DNA of 64,000 bases from Flammula alnicola (lineage: Eukaryota; Basidiomycota; Agaricomycetes; Agaricales; Strophariaceae), in the NCBI GenBank assembly GCA_015499995.1, contig JADNRV010000129.1, positions 1 through 64,000 of the forward strand, written 5' to 3'. The translations under genes and the position numbers were made by a program. Below, piece after piece: positions 1 to 12,245 of the stretch. The notes under the pieces were generated by a model that saw only the letters and a program-made list of their open reading frames with translations, was not told where the DNA came from and made no database searches. The first letter of the stretch is position 1. Every line of letters starts with the position of its first letter.

Positions 1-530
1 TTCTTCACCGCGTGTGAGGAACTGATTATTGGTCTCTTCTAGGATGTATAAACAGCGAGTGCTTCTCAGCGCAATCGCTGTCTTTTCATCATCCTCATTT
101 GTACCATCCTCTACGTCAAATTATTCAGATGATATGTTTGGAAGCTTATATCCTTTTTTCTGTCTAACTTATTATGTACCCTTGATGTACCATCTTCGTC
201 GACTCACTGCTCTTGAACAATTCACCTTTACGTACAAGTTCTCCATGAAACAACGTGTTCGCTGGTACTTGATCGCGATAGCTCTATACTTATTGTTATT
301 GCTTTTGGTGACAGTCGATTCAGAGGTTGGTCGAGGCCACAGGAGGTGCGAGCCTCGCGGTGGTACAGTATGTCAACCCGTCGCTGCCACACCGATCACT
401 TGCTTGACTCCCAAATTGAATGGCTGAAACACCTTTCCGGGCATACATAGTAACTCAGGAATTACTTCCAAGTTGCTGCGCAGTGCGCTATGTATTCCGA
501 ATTTCAATTTGAATTGAATTAATTATTCAT
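1..530. other. window edge, no supported gene
   Basis: An open frame covers about 29-427 on the plus strand and includes a strongly hydrophobic stretch, but no homologous domain, start context or splice structure can be recognised. A TTCTAG that could be an intron end lies at 37-42. This may be the 3' part of a gene entering from the left, or non-coding. The end of this stretch carries the target-site copy of the adjacent mobile element (523-530). Confidence 0.25.
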
Positions 531-1411
531 TAGGGTTGGGTAAAAAACCTCCAGGGGGTGTAATTTACCAGTAATTTACCTCGAAAATTTTTTCTGTGAG
601 AGGGACAGGTAATTTACCAGTATTTTACCGGTAATTTATTATCACGTGATTTGATTTTTCGTAAGGCTTTTAAAAAAAAATTAGACTCGCTAGCCAGTCA
701 CGCTCGCGAGCTCTAGTCACAGAGAGTCACAAGAGCACATGATTAAGCAAGGAGCGAGCTCGCGAGCGGACTGGGCTCTCTCGGGCCCATTTTGGGTGAT
801 GGCTGTTTCCCCCGCCAATCTTGACCTCTGGACTTCGTCGAAAAAAGTGGCCACATCTCAAAAAAAGTCCTAAAATTGAGTATACATAATATCGTCTTTT
901 TTACCTTTAGAGTTTAATGAGACAAACTCGAAAAATATGATTTTTTTTACACAATGGTCTTGGTGAAGACAGCGCACGGGCCTGCCAACGATGAGCAGGA
1001 AAATTTCGAAAAAAGTTGTATATTCAAATCTACTTAAAATCAAAAATTAACCACTTTTCATATACCCAATTTTGAGACTTTTTTTCGCCGTTGAGACGCG
1101 TTTTGACGAAGTACCGAGGTATGAATTTGGCGGGCTCCGCCAAAAGAGGCCCGAGAGAGCCCAGCCGGCTTCGCAAGTTGTCGAGTTTACTCTCACAAAC
1201 CACGTGCACTTAGTCTCACGTGTTGCGAAGCCGGATGGGGACGAGCCTAAAAAAAAATTCGCCACCTGCGTGGCTCATATATATCACGTGGCCATGAAGT
1301 AAAAAACCTCACAGACCTGCCGCCAAGGGGGGTAATTTACCTGGTAATTTACCGGTATTTTACCGGTAAAAAATGTTTTGGTAAAAACCCTAGGTTTTTT
1401 ACCCAACCCTA
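531..1411. mobile_element. foldback hAT-like MITE
   Basis: Perfect 20-bp terminal inverted repeats, TAGGGTTGGGTAAAAAACCT, lie at 531-550 and inverted at 1392-1411. They are flanked by an exact 8-bp target duplication TTATTCAT (523-530 and 1412-1419), the size typical of hAT elements. Inverted similarity continues inward; for example GGGCTCTCTCGGGCC (from 773) pairs with the sequence at 1148-1162, and the flanks of about 815-890 and 1060-1130 also pair. The whole element could therefore fold on an axis near 970. Subterminal copies of GGTAATTTACC-like motifs sit near both ends and could be transposase-binding sites (inference). It has no transposase ORF, so it is non-autonomous. The ORFs inside are by-products of the inverted repeat. 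Confidence 0.85.
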
Positions 1412-2065
1412 TTATTCATAGCGCTACACGTCCCGTGACGCGTGAACGTGAACGTGATCACGTGAGTCTTATGTAGCAGCACGTGAGTATTACACACCTG
1501 TCTTCCACTCCATTATTTTGGCATTTCCGGGAACGTGTGTCGTCACCCACTCCGAATTCCGTGCATTACGGGTATTCACAACTAGGTCACCCGACTGCGA
1601 GTGCGTACCCTGCAGACCCTTTCAATGACCCCTTGCTTCTTTAGGCCTCACAGCATGATTTTGATTATCGCATTCAAATTCAATTCGGTATGTCACATCT
1701 CCACCTAGAAGCGCGGAAGAAACCCATTAGTCGAGGCAATTCCGAATACTCAATAACTCATTCCGAATACCCATCCATATCCGACCCAATGCAGTGGCTC
1801 GTAGGAACCCGGCCAATCGACTTACACATATCTAACCTTGGCAGTCAAAAGTCACGTTTTGGATTATTTTCATGAGCGCACACGGACGGAGACGATCACT
1901 GCGAGGCGAAAACGGGGTATAAATATCGAATGGATCACTGCCGCCCGTCCGAACGACAGCTCGTAGGGAAACGAAGCGCTAGCTCTTAAATAAGGCACTG
2001 CTATTTCAGTCCACAGCCGGCCTTTCTCCCTTTCCTTCGGAGACGCCCTCACTGGACATCGTACC
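1412..2065 (+). promoter_or_regulatory. upstream region of ABCG gene with TATA box
   Basis: No gene is visible here. A TATAAATA motif at 1918-1925 lies about 140 bp before the start codon of the ABC transporter and is the likely core promoter. Several CACGTGA-type motifs lie further upstream, close to the right end of the foldback element. Confidence 0.4.
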
Positions 2066-4878
2066 ATGGATAGTCAATCCTTGTCCTCCGCCCGCTCAGC
2101 CTCATCGTTTGATAGAGTCAATGTCGCTGGCTCTCTGCTGTCGTTTAAACATCTCAGTTACGCCATCGGGACCAAGAGCGGCGCGAAGCTATTAATTGAT
2201 GACATATCGGTTAATATCCGAGCGGGAGAACTACTCGCTATCATGGTAGGTTGTAAAGCTTTTTCTACCTATCTCTGATCTCATGTTTTTCTTTCCTTTT
2301 AGGGCCCGTCTGGAGCAGGTTCGTCGGCGTTGCAGAGATGATAACATAGCTTGACCGAGGTTTGAATACAGGAAAGAGTACGCTTCTGGACCTCATGTCC
2401 AGCAGGAAGGTGCCGATGGAAGGCGGCACGGCGAGTGTTTTGATTTTCGTCAAAGCTGCTATAATTACCTGACATACGCATGCTCCAGATACGCCTCAAT
2501 GACCAACTGATTGGACCCAAAGACATGCACAAGGTCTCGAGCTTCGTCGAGCAAGAAGATGCGCTGTTGGGAGTTCTGACAGTCAGGGAGTCGATAACAT
2601 ACGCTCTTCGTCTTCAGTACGCTCATTTCTTATCGCTTATATCCTAATCTTATCCAAATACCGCTAGTTTGCCGCTTCTACCCCACAACCAGGTCCACGA
2701 TCGTGTCGACCGTGTCATCAAAGCACTAGGGTTGCAATCTTGTTCTGAGCAAAGTATCGGAACTCCGATATCGAGAGGTATCTCGGGAGGTGAGTCAGCA
2801 AAATATTTTCCATGCTCTATCGAATTTACGATCTTTGTTCTAGGTCAGAAACGAAGGGTTACGGCCGCCTGCGCTATGGTAACATTTCCGTACGTATCCC
2901 TTGCGAAGAAGACAAAATATATGTCTAACTGCGCTACAACACAGGCGCATCTTATACCTCGACGAAGTGACTTCTGGGGTACGTTCTTTCCTACAGTCCC
3001 TAGTATTTTGTTCTCTTAACTTTTGTGGTCTTTAGCTGGACAGCACCTCTGCCCGCGAGGTCATGTCTGCGATCAGCTCGCTTTCCAAGGCGGAGGGTAT
3101 GATCGTTATCGCCTCCATCCACCAACCGTCACTCGAAACCCTCGCTCAGTTTACAAACGTCATGTTCCTCGCTGGCGGTAAAACATGTTATTTTGGTCGT
3201 GTTGACGAGTTGGAAGGGTTCTTCGAACAATGGGGACATCCTGTGGGACGTTTCGTAAGCTTTTTGTATAACTTATCTCCCAATTTATTTTTACATTTGT
3301 ATGTCCTCTAGAGCACGCCGTCTGACCACGCTATGAACTTTCTGAACAGCGACTTCGCCGATTCGGGGGCGTCTTCGACGTTAGGCAAAGAATTCCGAGA
3401 ATTCTACCTGTCACAAGTAGCGGTTCAATCCTCAGATGAGGAGAAACCGTCGACGAAACAAAATATCGATGATGACGCAGGTTTGCACGGCAAAGCAGGT
3501 CCTATGGGGACACTATTCTGGAATACTGTTGTTCTTTCCGAACGTACCACTGTGAACTATCGACGCAACCTTCTTGCGTATGGTGTTCGGGCTGGCATGT
3601 ACGCAGGTAAGCCAGGTATTCTCTAGTTCGGCTATCATGGCTTATCCGTTCTTTGTGAAGGAATGGGTTTGATGCTCGCGTAAGTGTATATTCGATACTC
3701 CAAATTCATCGGAACGCTCAAGGAACCATTTTTATCTCCAAACAGTACGATATGGGTACGCCTTGGAAAAACCGACTCCAAGATCAATGATCGACTGTCT
3801 GTCCACTTTTACAGCGTGGCTTTCCTCGCTTTCGTAAGTCTCCACGATCTTCAGCCATTATAATTTTAGCTAACATTATATCTCAGATGTCAGTCGCGGG
3901 TATTCCTTCTTGTAGGTGACCTACTTCCTTTAAATTTAATCATTGACTCATTTATGTTTGCTAAAGTTCTGGAAGAAAGGGCCGTGTATTATCGAGAAAC
4001 TAAAAATGGACTGTATACCACGTTACCGTTCGTCCTCTCAAACACCCTGGTCAACATCCCTTTCCTATTTATGTGCACCGTCGTCTTCACGGTCATTTGC
4101 TATTGGGCAATTGTAAGTGACTATACTGATTCATTAGCTAAATCACCAACATGGAACCGATATTTTTCTCTACAGGGCCTGCATCCTGGAGGAACAGCGT
4201 TCTTCCGATTTGTGGCTTTTCTCTTTCTTGCGATCTTCACAGCTGAGACTCAGGCTCTGGTGATCGCCTCCCTTCTTCCCGTATTTGTTGCCGCGCTCGC
4301 CATATGTTCCTTGTGAGTGCTCTGCGGTGCTATTAATGAACAGGAGCTCATTGATCACCAACAGTATGAATGGCTTTTGGATGAGTGTCGGAGGATATTT
4401 GTGCGTCGAGACCTCTGTTCGGTGTTCTTACACTAATCCGAAACTTCTATAGCATCAAGGCGCGGTCTCTTCCTAGGTTTTGGTTCTACAGTTTCCATTA
4501 CATGGATTATCAGAAGTATGCATTCGAGCTCCTGACGAACGTGAGTGACACATTGGGCCTTGTTACGAAATAATGCTCACCTAAAAGTTATGAAGTCCGA
4601 TTTAAGAGGAATCACCTTCGCCTGTGCTACACGCGCTAATGGCGAATGCGTTTGTGCGTATCCTTCGTCGACGCCCGCAACTTGCACTGTCTCCGGCGCC
4701 GACGTTCTTAATTACTTGGACATCGGTTCTATCTCCTACGGTAAATGGGCCTCAATCCTTATTTCAATCTTAATCATCTACCGCATTGCGTAAGCTCAGA
4801 TTCTATTTTACTCGTTATTTCTTCGTTTCTGATTTCGGTTTCAGGCTCTTCTTCGCGCTGAAAGCTCGATCTTCGTGA
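2066..4878 (+). CDS. ABCG-type half ABC transporter
   Basis: This is a multi-exon gene for an ATP-driven membrane exporter of the ABCG (White-Brown) subfamily, with the nucleotide-binding domain first and the membrane domain second. Spliced exons give Walker A GPSGAGKSTL (split by an intron near 2316-2371), the signature ISGGQKRRVT across the intron near 2790-2843, and Walker B RILYLDE followed by VTSGLDSTSA near 2945-3060. The switch histidine is in IASIHQPS near 3110. The second half (from about 3500) codes for hydrophobic segments and the ABCG-like stretch EERAVYYRE. The protein is roughly 600 residues, the size of a half transporter that would need to dimerise. About 16 short introns are needed. 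The start is the first ATG after the TATA motif; the stop is TGA at 4876-4878. Substrate unknown. Confidence 0.85.
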
Positions 4879-6299
4879 GTACTGGCTGGGATGCGTATGC
4901 TTGAATCTATACGTTACATCTCTCGGTACTCTCTCTTTTTGCCTTACCTTTAATCTATCATTGGCGACATGGAATTAGTCTTCTGGATACAATAATAACG
5001 TTAATGGCCTTGCGAGCTGCAACTCCCCAACTCAAACTACTTATATTCTGCATAAATGCAGACCTAATTTATCAATTTACCATTTCAGACGCATGCCACA
5101 AACCAGGTCGTTTGTTTTCGTACGTCTTATTGCCGACACCTGAGGTAAGATCTCTGTTCATTAAGTAGGTATTCCAAGAAATCTACAGTCACGATCGTAT
5201 TCCTTACCGTTCCTGCTGTGATATATGCGCCCGGTGATCTAGGTCATTCAACGCACTTCACATTCGAGCGTCTGAGCCCCCAGAGACCTATTAATTATTC
5301 ACAGGTCCTGAAAACGTCACGCCAAAAGGTCCTTGACGGCTCCTGCCCTAGGCACATGGGGAGAATACAATCTGTCCAATCATCGACTAATTACACCCTT
5401 TTAATACCTATGGCTGCATTCTTCGCGACTCAGTACGTCGATGCAGTGAATGTTGAAACTAATTCAAGGCGATAAGGAGATACCCTGCAGGAAGGTCTCG
5501 TGGATGCAGCCACTATTACGGGGGCAGTTTTGGGTCTAGAGCGAAGGCCACTCTGAAGGTGCTTGTTTTCGACATGGAAGCGTCGAGGAGAATTCAATGG
5601 CTGGCTGTCAAGGAGATGTTCCCCACAAGGAGGGTTAAACATAAATTAGCAGGCGGCGGTTTGGTGACGGTAAGAAATAATCCTAAACAGAAACTTCTCT
5701 GAATATGTTATAGGGAATACCTTGCGGCCAATGCGATATCAGGGTACACCACGATAGGTGAGATCGAGAGGGAGCGCCCTAGCGTCGCAGGCAAGTTGCT
5801 AATCTCATCTGATCTACCCGAGCAGTGGGCAAAACCTCGGATTTATGGATTCTACCAAGATTCTACTTACTCTAAGATGTGTTTTGATGGGAAGTCCATT
5901 ACACTGGTAGATGTATATCTTACGGTTAAATGGCAGGAAGGCGTATTGATTGTCCATCCCCATGGCGCATTAATAAGGCCAACGACGGCTTTTCTGCGTG
6001 CGTAGTTGTCAGCCCTGCCCGGGAAGCCCAAGCTCTCCCTCACCAGATGCACGTTGACCAGCCTCCCACTCAGATCATCGTCCTACAGTTTGTGTGGAGG
6101 TTATATGTAAAACGCCGGTATCCTGGGACAGTGCCAGCAGGTACATATATCCTTGTTCGTCAATGTCCTTCCAATCAGCGAACTGGCATGACATTCCAAC
6201 ACCGAGTCTCCGTCCGTGACCGCAATATACACGTGCGGCACGATCTACGCGATTATCAATCGCGAAGTCTAAGAATGCGTATGACATCGATATTACTAT
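4879..6299. other. intergenic, no supported gene
   Basis: Open frames occur on both strands, but none shows a recognisable domain, start context or coherent splice pattern. A few short stretches, such as GTWGEYNLSN in one frame near 5355-5385, hint at decayed coding sequence but cannot be assigned. Confidence 0.3.
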
Positions 6300-6569
6300 T
6301 AGTGATGCGCCGGACTCGGCCTCAATGCGGCAAGCCGTCGAAGCCGAGCCGGGATACCCGAGGCCTGCCGGGCCCTGATGTACGGCTTAGACAGTTGGAC
6401 TTCGAAAAACTGAAGCCCGAGGCCGTGGCTCGAGCCACGGCTTTGGGTATATGCCTAGTAAGGACTATTGCAAGCAAACTTTTAGAGAGAGAAAGGCCGC
6501 AGTTTACGAATTTCCGAGCCGCTCTGAAATGCCGGGCTTTTCAGGCCGAGCCAGGCCCGCATATCACTA
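6300..6569. mobile_element. small GC-rich palindromic MITE
   Basis: The ends are inverted repeats: TAGTGATGCGCCGGACTCGG from 6300, and TAGTGATATGCGGGCCTGGC read on the minus strand from 6569. The match is imperfect, with a short gap. The centre holds a perfect 20-bp palindrome, GCCGTGGCTCGAGCCACGGC (6422-6441), almost exactly on the symmetry axis. No clear target duplication is seen. It ends about 45 bp before the TATA box of the catalase-like gene. It has no coding capacity; a longer open frame through it is an artefact of the GC-rich repeat. Confidence 0.55.
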
Positions 6570-6614
6570 ACCCGATTCGATATCCAAGAATCTTAGACTT
6601 CTATCGTACTTATG

Positions 6615-6622
6615 TATAAAAG
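6615..6622 (+). promoter_or_regulatory. TATA box of catalase-like gene
   Basis: TATAAAAG lies about 72-79 bp upstream of the start codon at 6694, a plausible fungal core promoter spacing. Confidence 0.5.
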
Positions 6623-6693
6623 TCAGACCTTTCACCATCCCCGGTACCCTATCTTCTACCGCACAAAGCACTCCTCAATTCGAAGTGAATATC

Positions 6694-7697
6694 ATGCCTT
6701 TCCCTTCAGATGAAACCTTGATGCGCACCGCTGGCGATCTGGTATCACAGCTTCAGACCCTCTTTGGCAAGCATCCAGGATTCCGCCCAGGTCACTGCTC
6801 AAACTTATCATAACGAAAACCAAAACTAACTTCGATTAAATTACAGCCCACGCCAAAGGAACGCTGCTCTCTGGCACGTTTAAGCCCACCGCTGAGGCTT
6901 CCAAGCTCTCTATTGCGCCGCATTTCAACAATGATTCCACATCCATCAGTATCCGATTTTCCAACTCTACTGGCATTCCGAATATTCCAGACACGCACCC
7001 CAATGCTGACCCTCGCGGGATAGCTGTTCGATTCCACTTGGGAGATCGCGTGCACACCGATATCATTAGCCACTCGACGCCTTTCTTTCCTACACGGACT
7101 GGAGCGGAGTTTCTCGAGTTCTTGAGAGCTATAGCCGCTTCTCCTCCCGGTGCAGAATCCCCTACTCCCGTCGAGTCCTTCCTCGGGTCGCACCTAGGCG
7201 CTCTCGCATTTGTGCAAGCTCCAAAGCCAGCGCCCGCTAGTTATGCGAAGGAGGCCTACTTCAGCGTCTCCGCATACAAATTCATCGACAAAGATGGAAA
7301 GGCGACTTACATCCGATATCAATTCGTTCCCGAACTAGGCGTAGAGACTCTGGACGAGGCCGCTCTCAAGGAAAAGGGCGAGAATTTCCTCCAGGAAGAG
7401 CTGAAGACGCGCCTCAGTGACTCAGGACCTTTCTCGTTCCGTTTATTGGCGCAGATCGCGGAGGAAGGGGACGTGGTGGATGACGCAACGGTCCATTGGC
7501 CCGGTACACGTTCTCTCGTAGAATTGGGGGTGGTGACAGTGAAGGAGGTAGTAGCTGACCAAGCCAAGGAACAAAAGCACATCATCTTCGACCCTATTCC
7601 GCGTGTGAAGGGCGTGGACCCTTCCGATGATCCTCTCCTGGAAATGCGCGCTGCTGTGTATCTTCTCAGTGGCCGCGAGCGCAGGGCTGCCCCTTGA
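6694..7697 (+). CDS. catalase-like haem peroxidase, compact type
   Basis: Two exons (6694-6790 and 6847-7697) give a 315-residue protein of the catalase superfamily, the short catalase-related peroxidase type (SrpA-like), predicted to use haem and hydrogen peroxide. The distal histidine is in AHAKG (His34, formed across the intron). A conserved core PNADPRGIAVRF matches the DPRG(F/I)A motif of catalases. The proximal haem ligand motif R-x-x-x-Y is RAAVY at residues 300-304, close to the C terminus, as expected for the short family. Full-size catalases are about 500 residues or more; the missing C-terminal domains and absence of a signal peptide suggest a small intracellular enzyme. Whether the true activity is peroxidatic, catalatic or allene-oxide-synthase-like cannot be read from sequence. 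Confidence 0.88.
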
Positions 7698-7960
7698 GGT
7701 TTGAACGTTTGAAGCTTGCCTGTGAAATCTCCCGCATGAGGGGCCTGATCGGTTGGACGTGATGTGGGTTTTCAGAAAATTGGTGGAAATGTCGATCATA
7801 TATCTAACGAAGAGGAGCTTTCCCAGTAGTATTTTTTGTAATGGTATGCAGAAATGTAACAATCGCAGATTGACGTTGCAACCCAGAGTTATAACTAAAG
7901 CCATTGCCTTGAGGATATAAATGAAAATGTAGATTCCCACCGAATACTCCGACTTCGTCT

Positions 7961-10813
7961 TTACGTCAAACATAATATGCGCTTCCATAATGGTTTCTTT
8001 AGCTGGGGATATGGCTTGTACTGCTTAGATGGGAGCGACGCGCTTGGTGACAAATCCCCCTGGTGATGTGATATAAGGTGATTCTCAGAACGCGGTCTTG
8101 GTAAGGTGTGGCGATCAATGGGCGCTTCCAACGTTGGAGGCTTTGAACCTACTTGCTGTCGCGACAGGTCGGAGCATACAAGACATATGGTGTAATCGGC
8201 AATATGAGAATGCTCCTCTATGCGTATGCCACAGTCCTGTATAAGGAGTTCAAAATCTGTTAGCACTCTATGCGAATAGATTCAGATCATATACCTTGAT
8301 GTACTGCAAGCTAGCACTGGCCATTTCGAGTCTTTCCTCGTGGAGCGCTTCCACTTCCGAGCTTCGGAGCTGGAGGGCGTGGTCCCGCAGAAGTTGGGCT
8401 AGCTCGAGCACCTTCGAAGCCTTGGGTAAAATCAGGGGAAGGAATCGCAATGCGTTCCCTTCTAGATCATACATGGGTATTAGCGAGTCTTCAGAAAGAT
8501 TTTTGGCAGAATACATGGAGAGGGACGATTGTGATGTTAACGGCGACTGTCTGAGCTCAACCACGTTAGGACGTTTGCAAGTAAAAAACACAATATTCAC
8601 CTGCCGAACAAAAAATCCGCCATCGTGAATGCCAACTTGGAATACGCGTCGCTGTCGACGAAGTCGGCGCGGGACCGTGATGGATCAGTGAGAAATTCAC
8701 GAATTAAATGCAGTCCGGCTCCATTTAAGTATGCCGACGAATAGCCGCGAAGTCCAAAGATTTCCCAGTCTAAAGACCGCATTTTGCGGGCCGTACGGCT
8801 CTCCATCCTGTGGGTCAATATTTCAAAGACGGCCTTGCTGGTCTGAGAAAATAGATCGCTGAACGTCAACGCCGCACCCAGAGACTGCCGTATTTCATCT
8901 GGGTAACGTGCAAATTGAAGGCTCAGCCAAGTATCAAGGGAGTTTAGATGATGTTGATATAGGGTATGTTCGGGATCCAAGTCGTGCTGAAGGGACGCGA
9001 GACGTAAAGATTGAGGACGAATACAAAATTTATCAGAGTTAGCAACGTACCGACTTCCGCAGCCAGCCTAAAAAATCGTGCCAAAGCCCGAAGTGTTCGA
9101 CTCTCTTTCTTCCATCACCAAGGCACAATGGATCCGCAATGTGAGCTTGCAGATTAAAACCAAACAAGCTATTCATAAGCTCTTGGGTAAGATATGCGTG
9201 TGTGCAGTGCTCCATAATATAGTCCAAAAGCAGGCCAGCAATACCTGTGAACGATAATCAGTTGAGTTATTGAACAAAACTAGGGGACCAAATAATCATA
9301 CGGTCTGGAGGGAGCGTAGAGATGTATTTTATCCGACGCCTTGCAAGATCTGCATGACCCTTAGCAGCATCAATAAAGAAACCTTTAGATCGCGATCGAT
9401 CCAGTAAGAAGTCCCCCAACGATGCATGGTGTAAGCGGAGCTCCTCGGGTAAGCGATGGGGCCTGTATCTGTCTGTCTCCACAAAAAGATCCGGGACGTG
9501 AATAATGGCGTGCATGTCACACAAGATGATATGCACGTCCCCAGGTGTATAGTCGAGGATATTTTCTACGAGACTTAGCGTCATCCCGTATCTCGTGGCG
9601 AAGGGAAGAGAACTATGTAAAATGATGAAGGTGATTATCGTGAGTACTTTTTCAACTTCCTGGACCGACGAGAGAATTTGAATGTACAGGGCATCTAGTT
9701 CAGCGAAGGGACTATCATTTCCAGGAGACGACAGTCCAAGGATGATGTCCAGGCGACCCGTGGGTCGATGTCGGTGAGATTCAATATACTTCATAACTGT
9801 GGAGGCGTAGATAAACTGGCCAGAGGATTTCCTAAGTAGGCGCTCAACAGCATCCTTACTAGGCCAATCCTGAGACAGATAACTCCCTGACGGATGCTCC
9901 CGCCTAATGTCCTGGAATCGTGACTCCAGAAATGTGCGGATATCGTCGTCGGGATGAAAACTGTCATCCAACGCAATGGATATTGTGAGCGAGTTGAGAG
10001 CCTCCGCATTGAAAGCGTTCCGTATTCCGTGTTCTGGGCGACTTGCAATGAGAAAGAAAAGCGGGATGGGTAATTGACTAGCACAGCGTGCGAGAACGTC
10101 GAGGACATATTTCTGTGATTTTGTGTCCCCACATTCATCTAATCCGTCGATAATAATCAACTTGGGCCGTAGGTGCATGGATTCACGATTCCTCTCATAA
10201 AGTGATACATTTTTTAGTGGATCGATGATCAATGCGAAGATCTGGGCTTCAAGAGATCGCGTGAAGATGGAGGGATCTCGTTCAACCACCGCCAAAATCT
10301 GGTCGCTGGCCTCTGGAATTGAGAGCATGAGTTGATAGGAAAGTGTCGAGATAAGATAGGTCCTGTCGTTGCGACCGACGGCAGTGCGAGAGAAGAAGAA
10401 GCTCGCGACTAGGAGTCCCGCAGCTTGGCACATCTCCGCAATCGTCTGCGAAATAGCTGATTTGCCTGCTCCGGCTGGTCCATAGAGCCAGAGGAAAAGA
10501 CGAAGATTCTCTGGATCCTGTATCCAGTCCATGATCTTGCCCAGCACAGCTTGACGCGTGCGCAGGTGACATTTCGGGGGATCATAGCGTTCGTCAGAGT
10601 TGTGAAAGGCTCCTGGAGCTATATGCTGGCGAAGGGTATCGAGGCCTGAGGCATTCAATCATCAGCATTGATTATATCAGGCTAGGAAGATAAAGTATAC
10701 ATACCTCTCTCCATCGCATGGGTGTCAAGGGGATGGGAATGAAAGTGGGCGTCTCCATGTACCACTGAGAACGTCCCTCCTTCGATCGTAGGTTTGTTCG
10801 CATGTGAGAACAT
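7961..10813 (-). CDS. NACHT-domain NLR-like protein
   Basis: Six exons (10813-10705, 10645-9302, 9244-9051, 8986-8601, 8550-8295, 8236-7961) join in frame to an 854-residue signal-transducing P-loop NTPase of the fungal NLR type. The N terminus has the short motif EGGTFSVVHGD common before NACHT domains in mushroom fungi. Walker A is LYGPAGAGKSAIS (about residue 95) and Walker B is KLIIIDGLDE. A helical segment follows with YTPGDVHIILCDMH and HASLGDFLLDRSRS, found after NACHT in many agaricomycete members. The C-terminal half (about residues 470-854) shows no WD40, ankyrin or TPR repeats; its function is unknown. By family knowledge these proteins act in non-self recognition or programmed cell death, but the trigger and output here are inference. 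Confidence 0.85.
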
Positions 10814-12245
10814 AGTCACTTTTCCGCAGCGTGTGGAGCACCACCTGGAAAATATCCGAAGAAAATAAGGAGAACGAGGGGCGAAATTTGGGTATCGTTG
10901 AGTTCAACTCATTCCACGGAAGTTTGGTTATCAAAAGTCGCTGGTGACAGCGACTCGCTTGTTCAACGAAAATACAGCCCGCAGTGCACGTGCCAATCTG
11001 TGGTGCTTGCAATCTTATCTAATCTCAGTCTGTTCTGAGGACGCCTTCGGCCCTTCGGGCGTCCGGGAGTGTATATGTACAAGTACTTGGGTTTGCACCA
11101 GGTTCTAGATGCACCTGCTCAGCGCTCAATTTAATAATCACTTCCGCCTTCAACAACCATCACCGATGCTTGTGCGTTTATTTCGTTCCTGTCTCGACCC
11201 CATGCAGAGGGAGGAACGAGCCTGCACGTGAGACCAGGAGGCTCCTCTCCTGGAAGTGACTGATTGAAGATGGGAGGATGGGTGAAGTGGAGGCGGACGC
11301 GTAGCGTGCGCAGGAACTTGGCGATGTGGCAGGGATGGTGCACATCCACGTGGTTATCACGCTGCGGAAGAGAGGTGTGGTTTAGAACATGATGGAGGGT
11401 GTATATGCGCTGTGTGCGGTGGGAGGTCGGTGATGGGTATCAGTAGCGTTGACGCCAGCTCGCAAATGCCCAGGCATACACGGGGCATCTTGGTAAGGAC
11501 AGCGTGCTGGGCGGGGTGGGGTTGGGCATCCACGATGAGCATGTGGAAAGGAAGAAAACCCCAGCGGGGGCTGGAACTTAGGTTGGCGATGAGACAGTGG
11601 TTACTGAGCCTCGCCCGTGAAGAGGCATGCAGCTAAACTGTGCACCTCGAAAGATGTGTAAGCTCACGCTCGATTACAAAGAGGCTACGTCTCCTCTGTC
11701 CCGGTGACGGCTGGCGACACAGGTGTTGATCCTATTAAACAGAGGAGTCTGGGCGGCGGGACACTGCAGTCAAGGTCAGATAAGAATTGTCAGAGACGCA
11801 TGCAAGACTGGAACGTACCTGTGAATCCATAGTATATATAAGATAACTGTGGCGTTTCTGTGAGAAGTCAGGGAGTGAGGGAAATATTTGATACTTGTGT
11901 GTAGTCAAATATTTCGGTGACAAGAAATTCGTGGGTACGAATAACTTGGGTGTGCCTAGGGCTTGCCCGGGCTCCTCGATTTTGGATCTCGAGCGCAAAC
12001 GGATTGGCTGATAATTCGTGCCCAATCGCGCGGGGAAGATTGGCCAGAGTTCTGGGCCCAATCACGTGATCCAAAGACTTTCAGAATTTGATCTGAAAAG
12101 TGGAGGAAGCCTGAGCAAGTCCCGAGCGTCTGGAGAGCTCGATTGTGGCAAACGTGTGCCGAAAGCCAACCAGCTGTACCAAACACTGAAGGGGATGGTG
12201 GGTGGGTCTAAAAAATTCAGTGGAGAGTGAGAAATGAGTTTTCCC
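10814..12245. other. intergenic with possible unassigned coding remnants
   Basis: No gene can be named. On the minus strand, two open stretches at about 11542-11357 and 11349-11131 read like protein and could join across a short intron. The plus strand is also open over 11412-11636, so strand is uncertain. A short ATG exon with a good splice donor lies near 11829 on the minus strand. It could be a small hypothetical gene or a relic. Confidence 0.2.

Noticed and set aside
1047..1302. Overlapping ORFs on both strands inside the foldback element
   Set aside because: They mirror each other because of the inverted repeat, and no transposase motifs are seen.
5930..6619. 229-residue open frame on the plus strand
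   Set aside because: It runs through the GC-rich palindromic MITE and shows no domain, so it is an open-frame artefact.
10646..10813. Apparent frameshift at the first intron of the NLR gene
   Set aside because: Re-reading the donor as GAG AGA G|gtatgt restores the frame exactly; there is no lesion.
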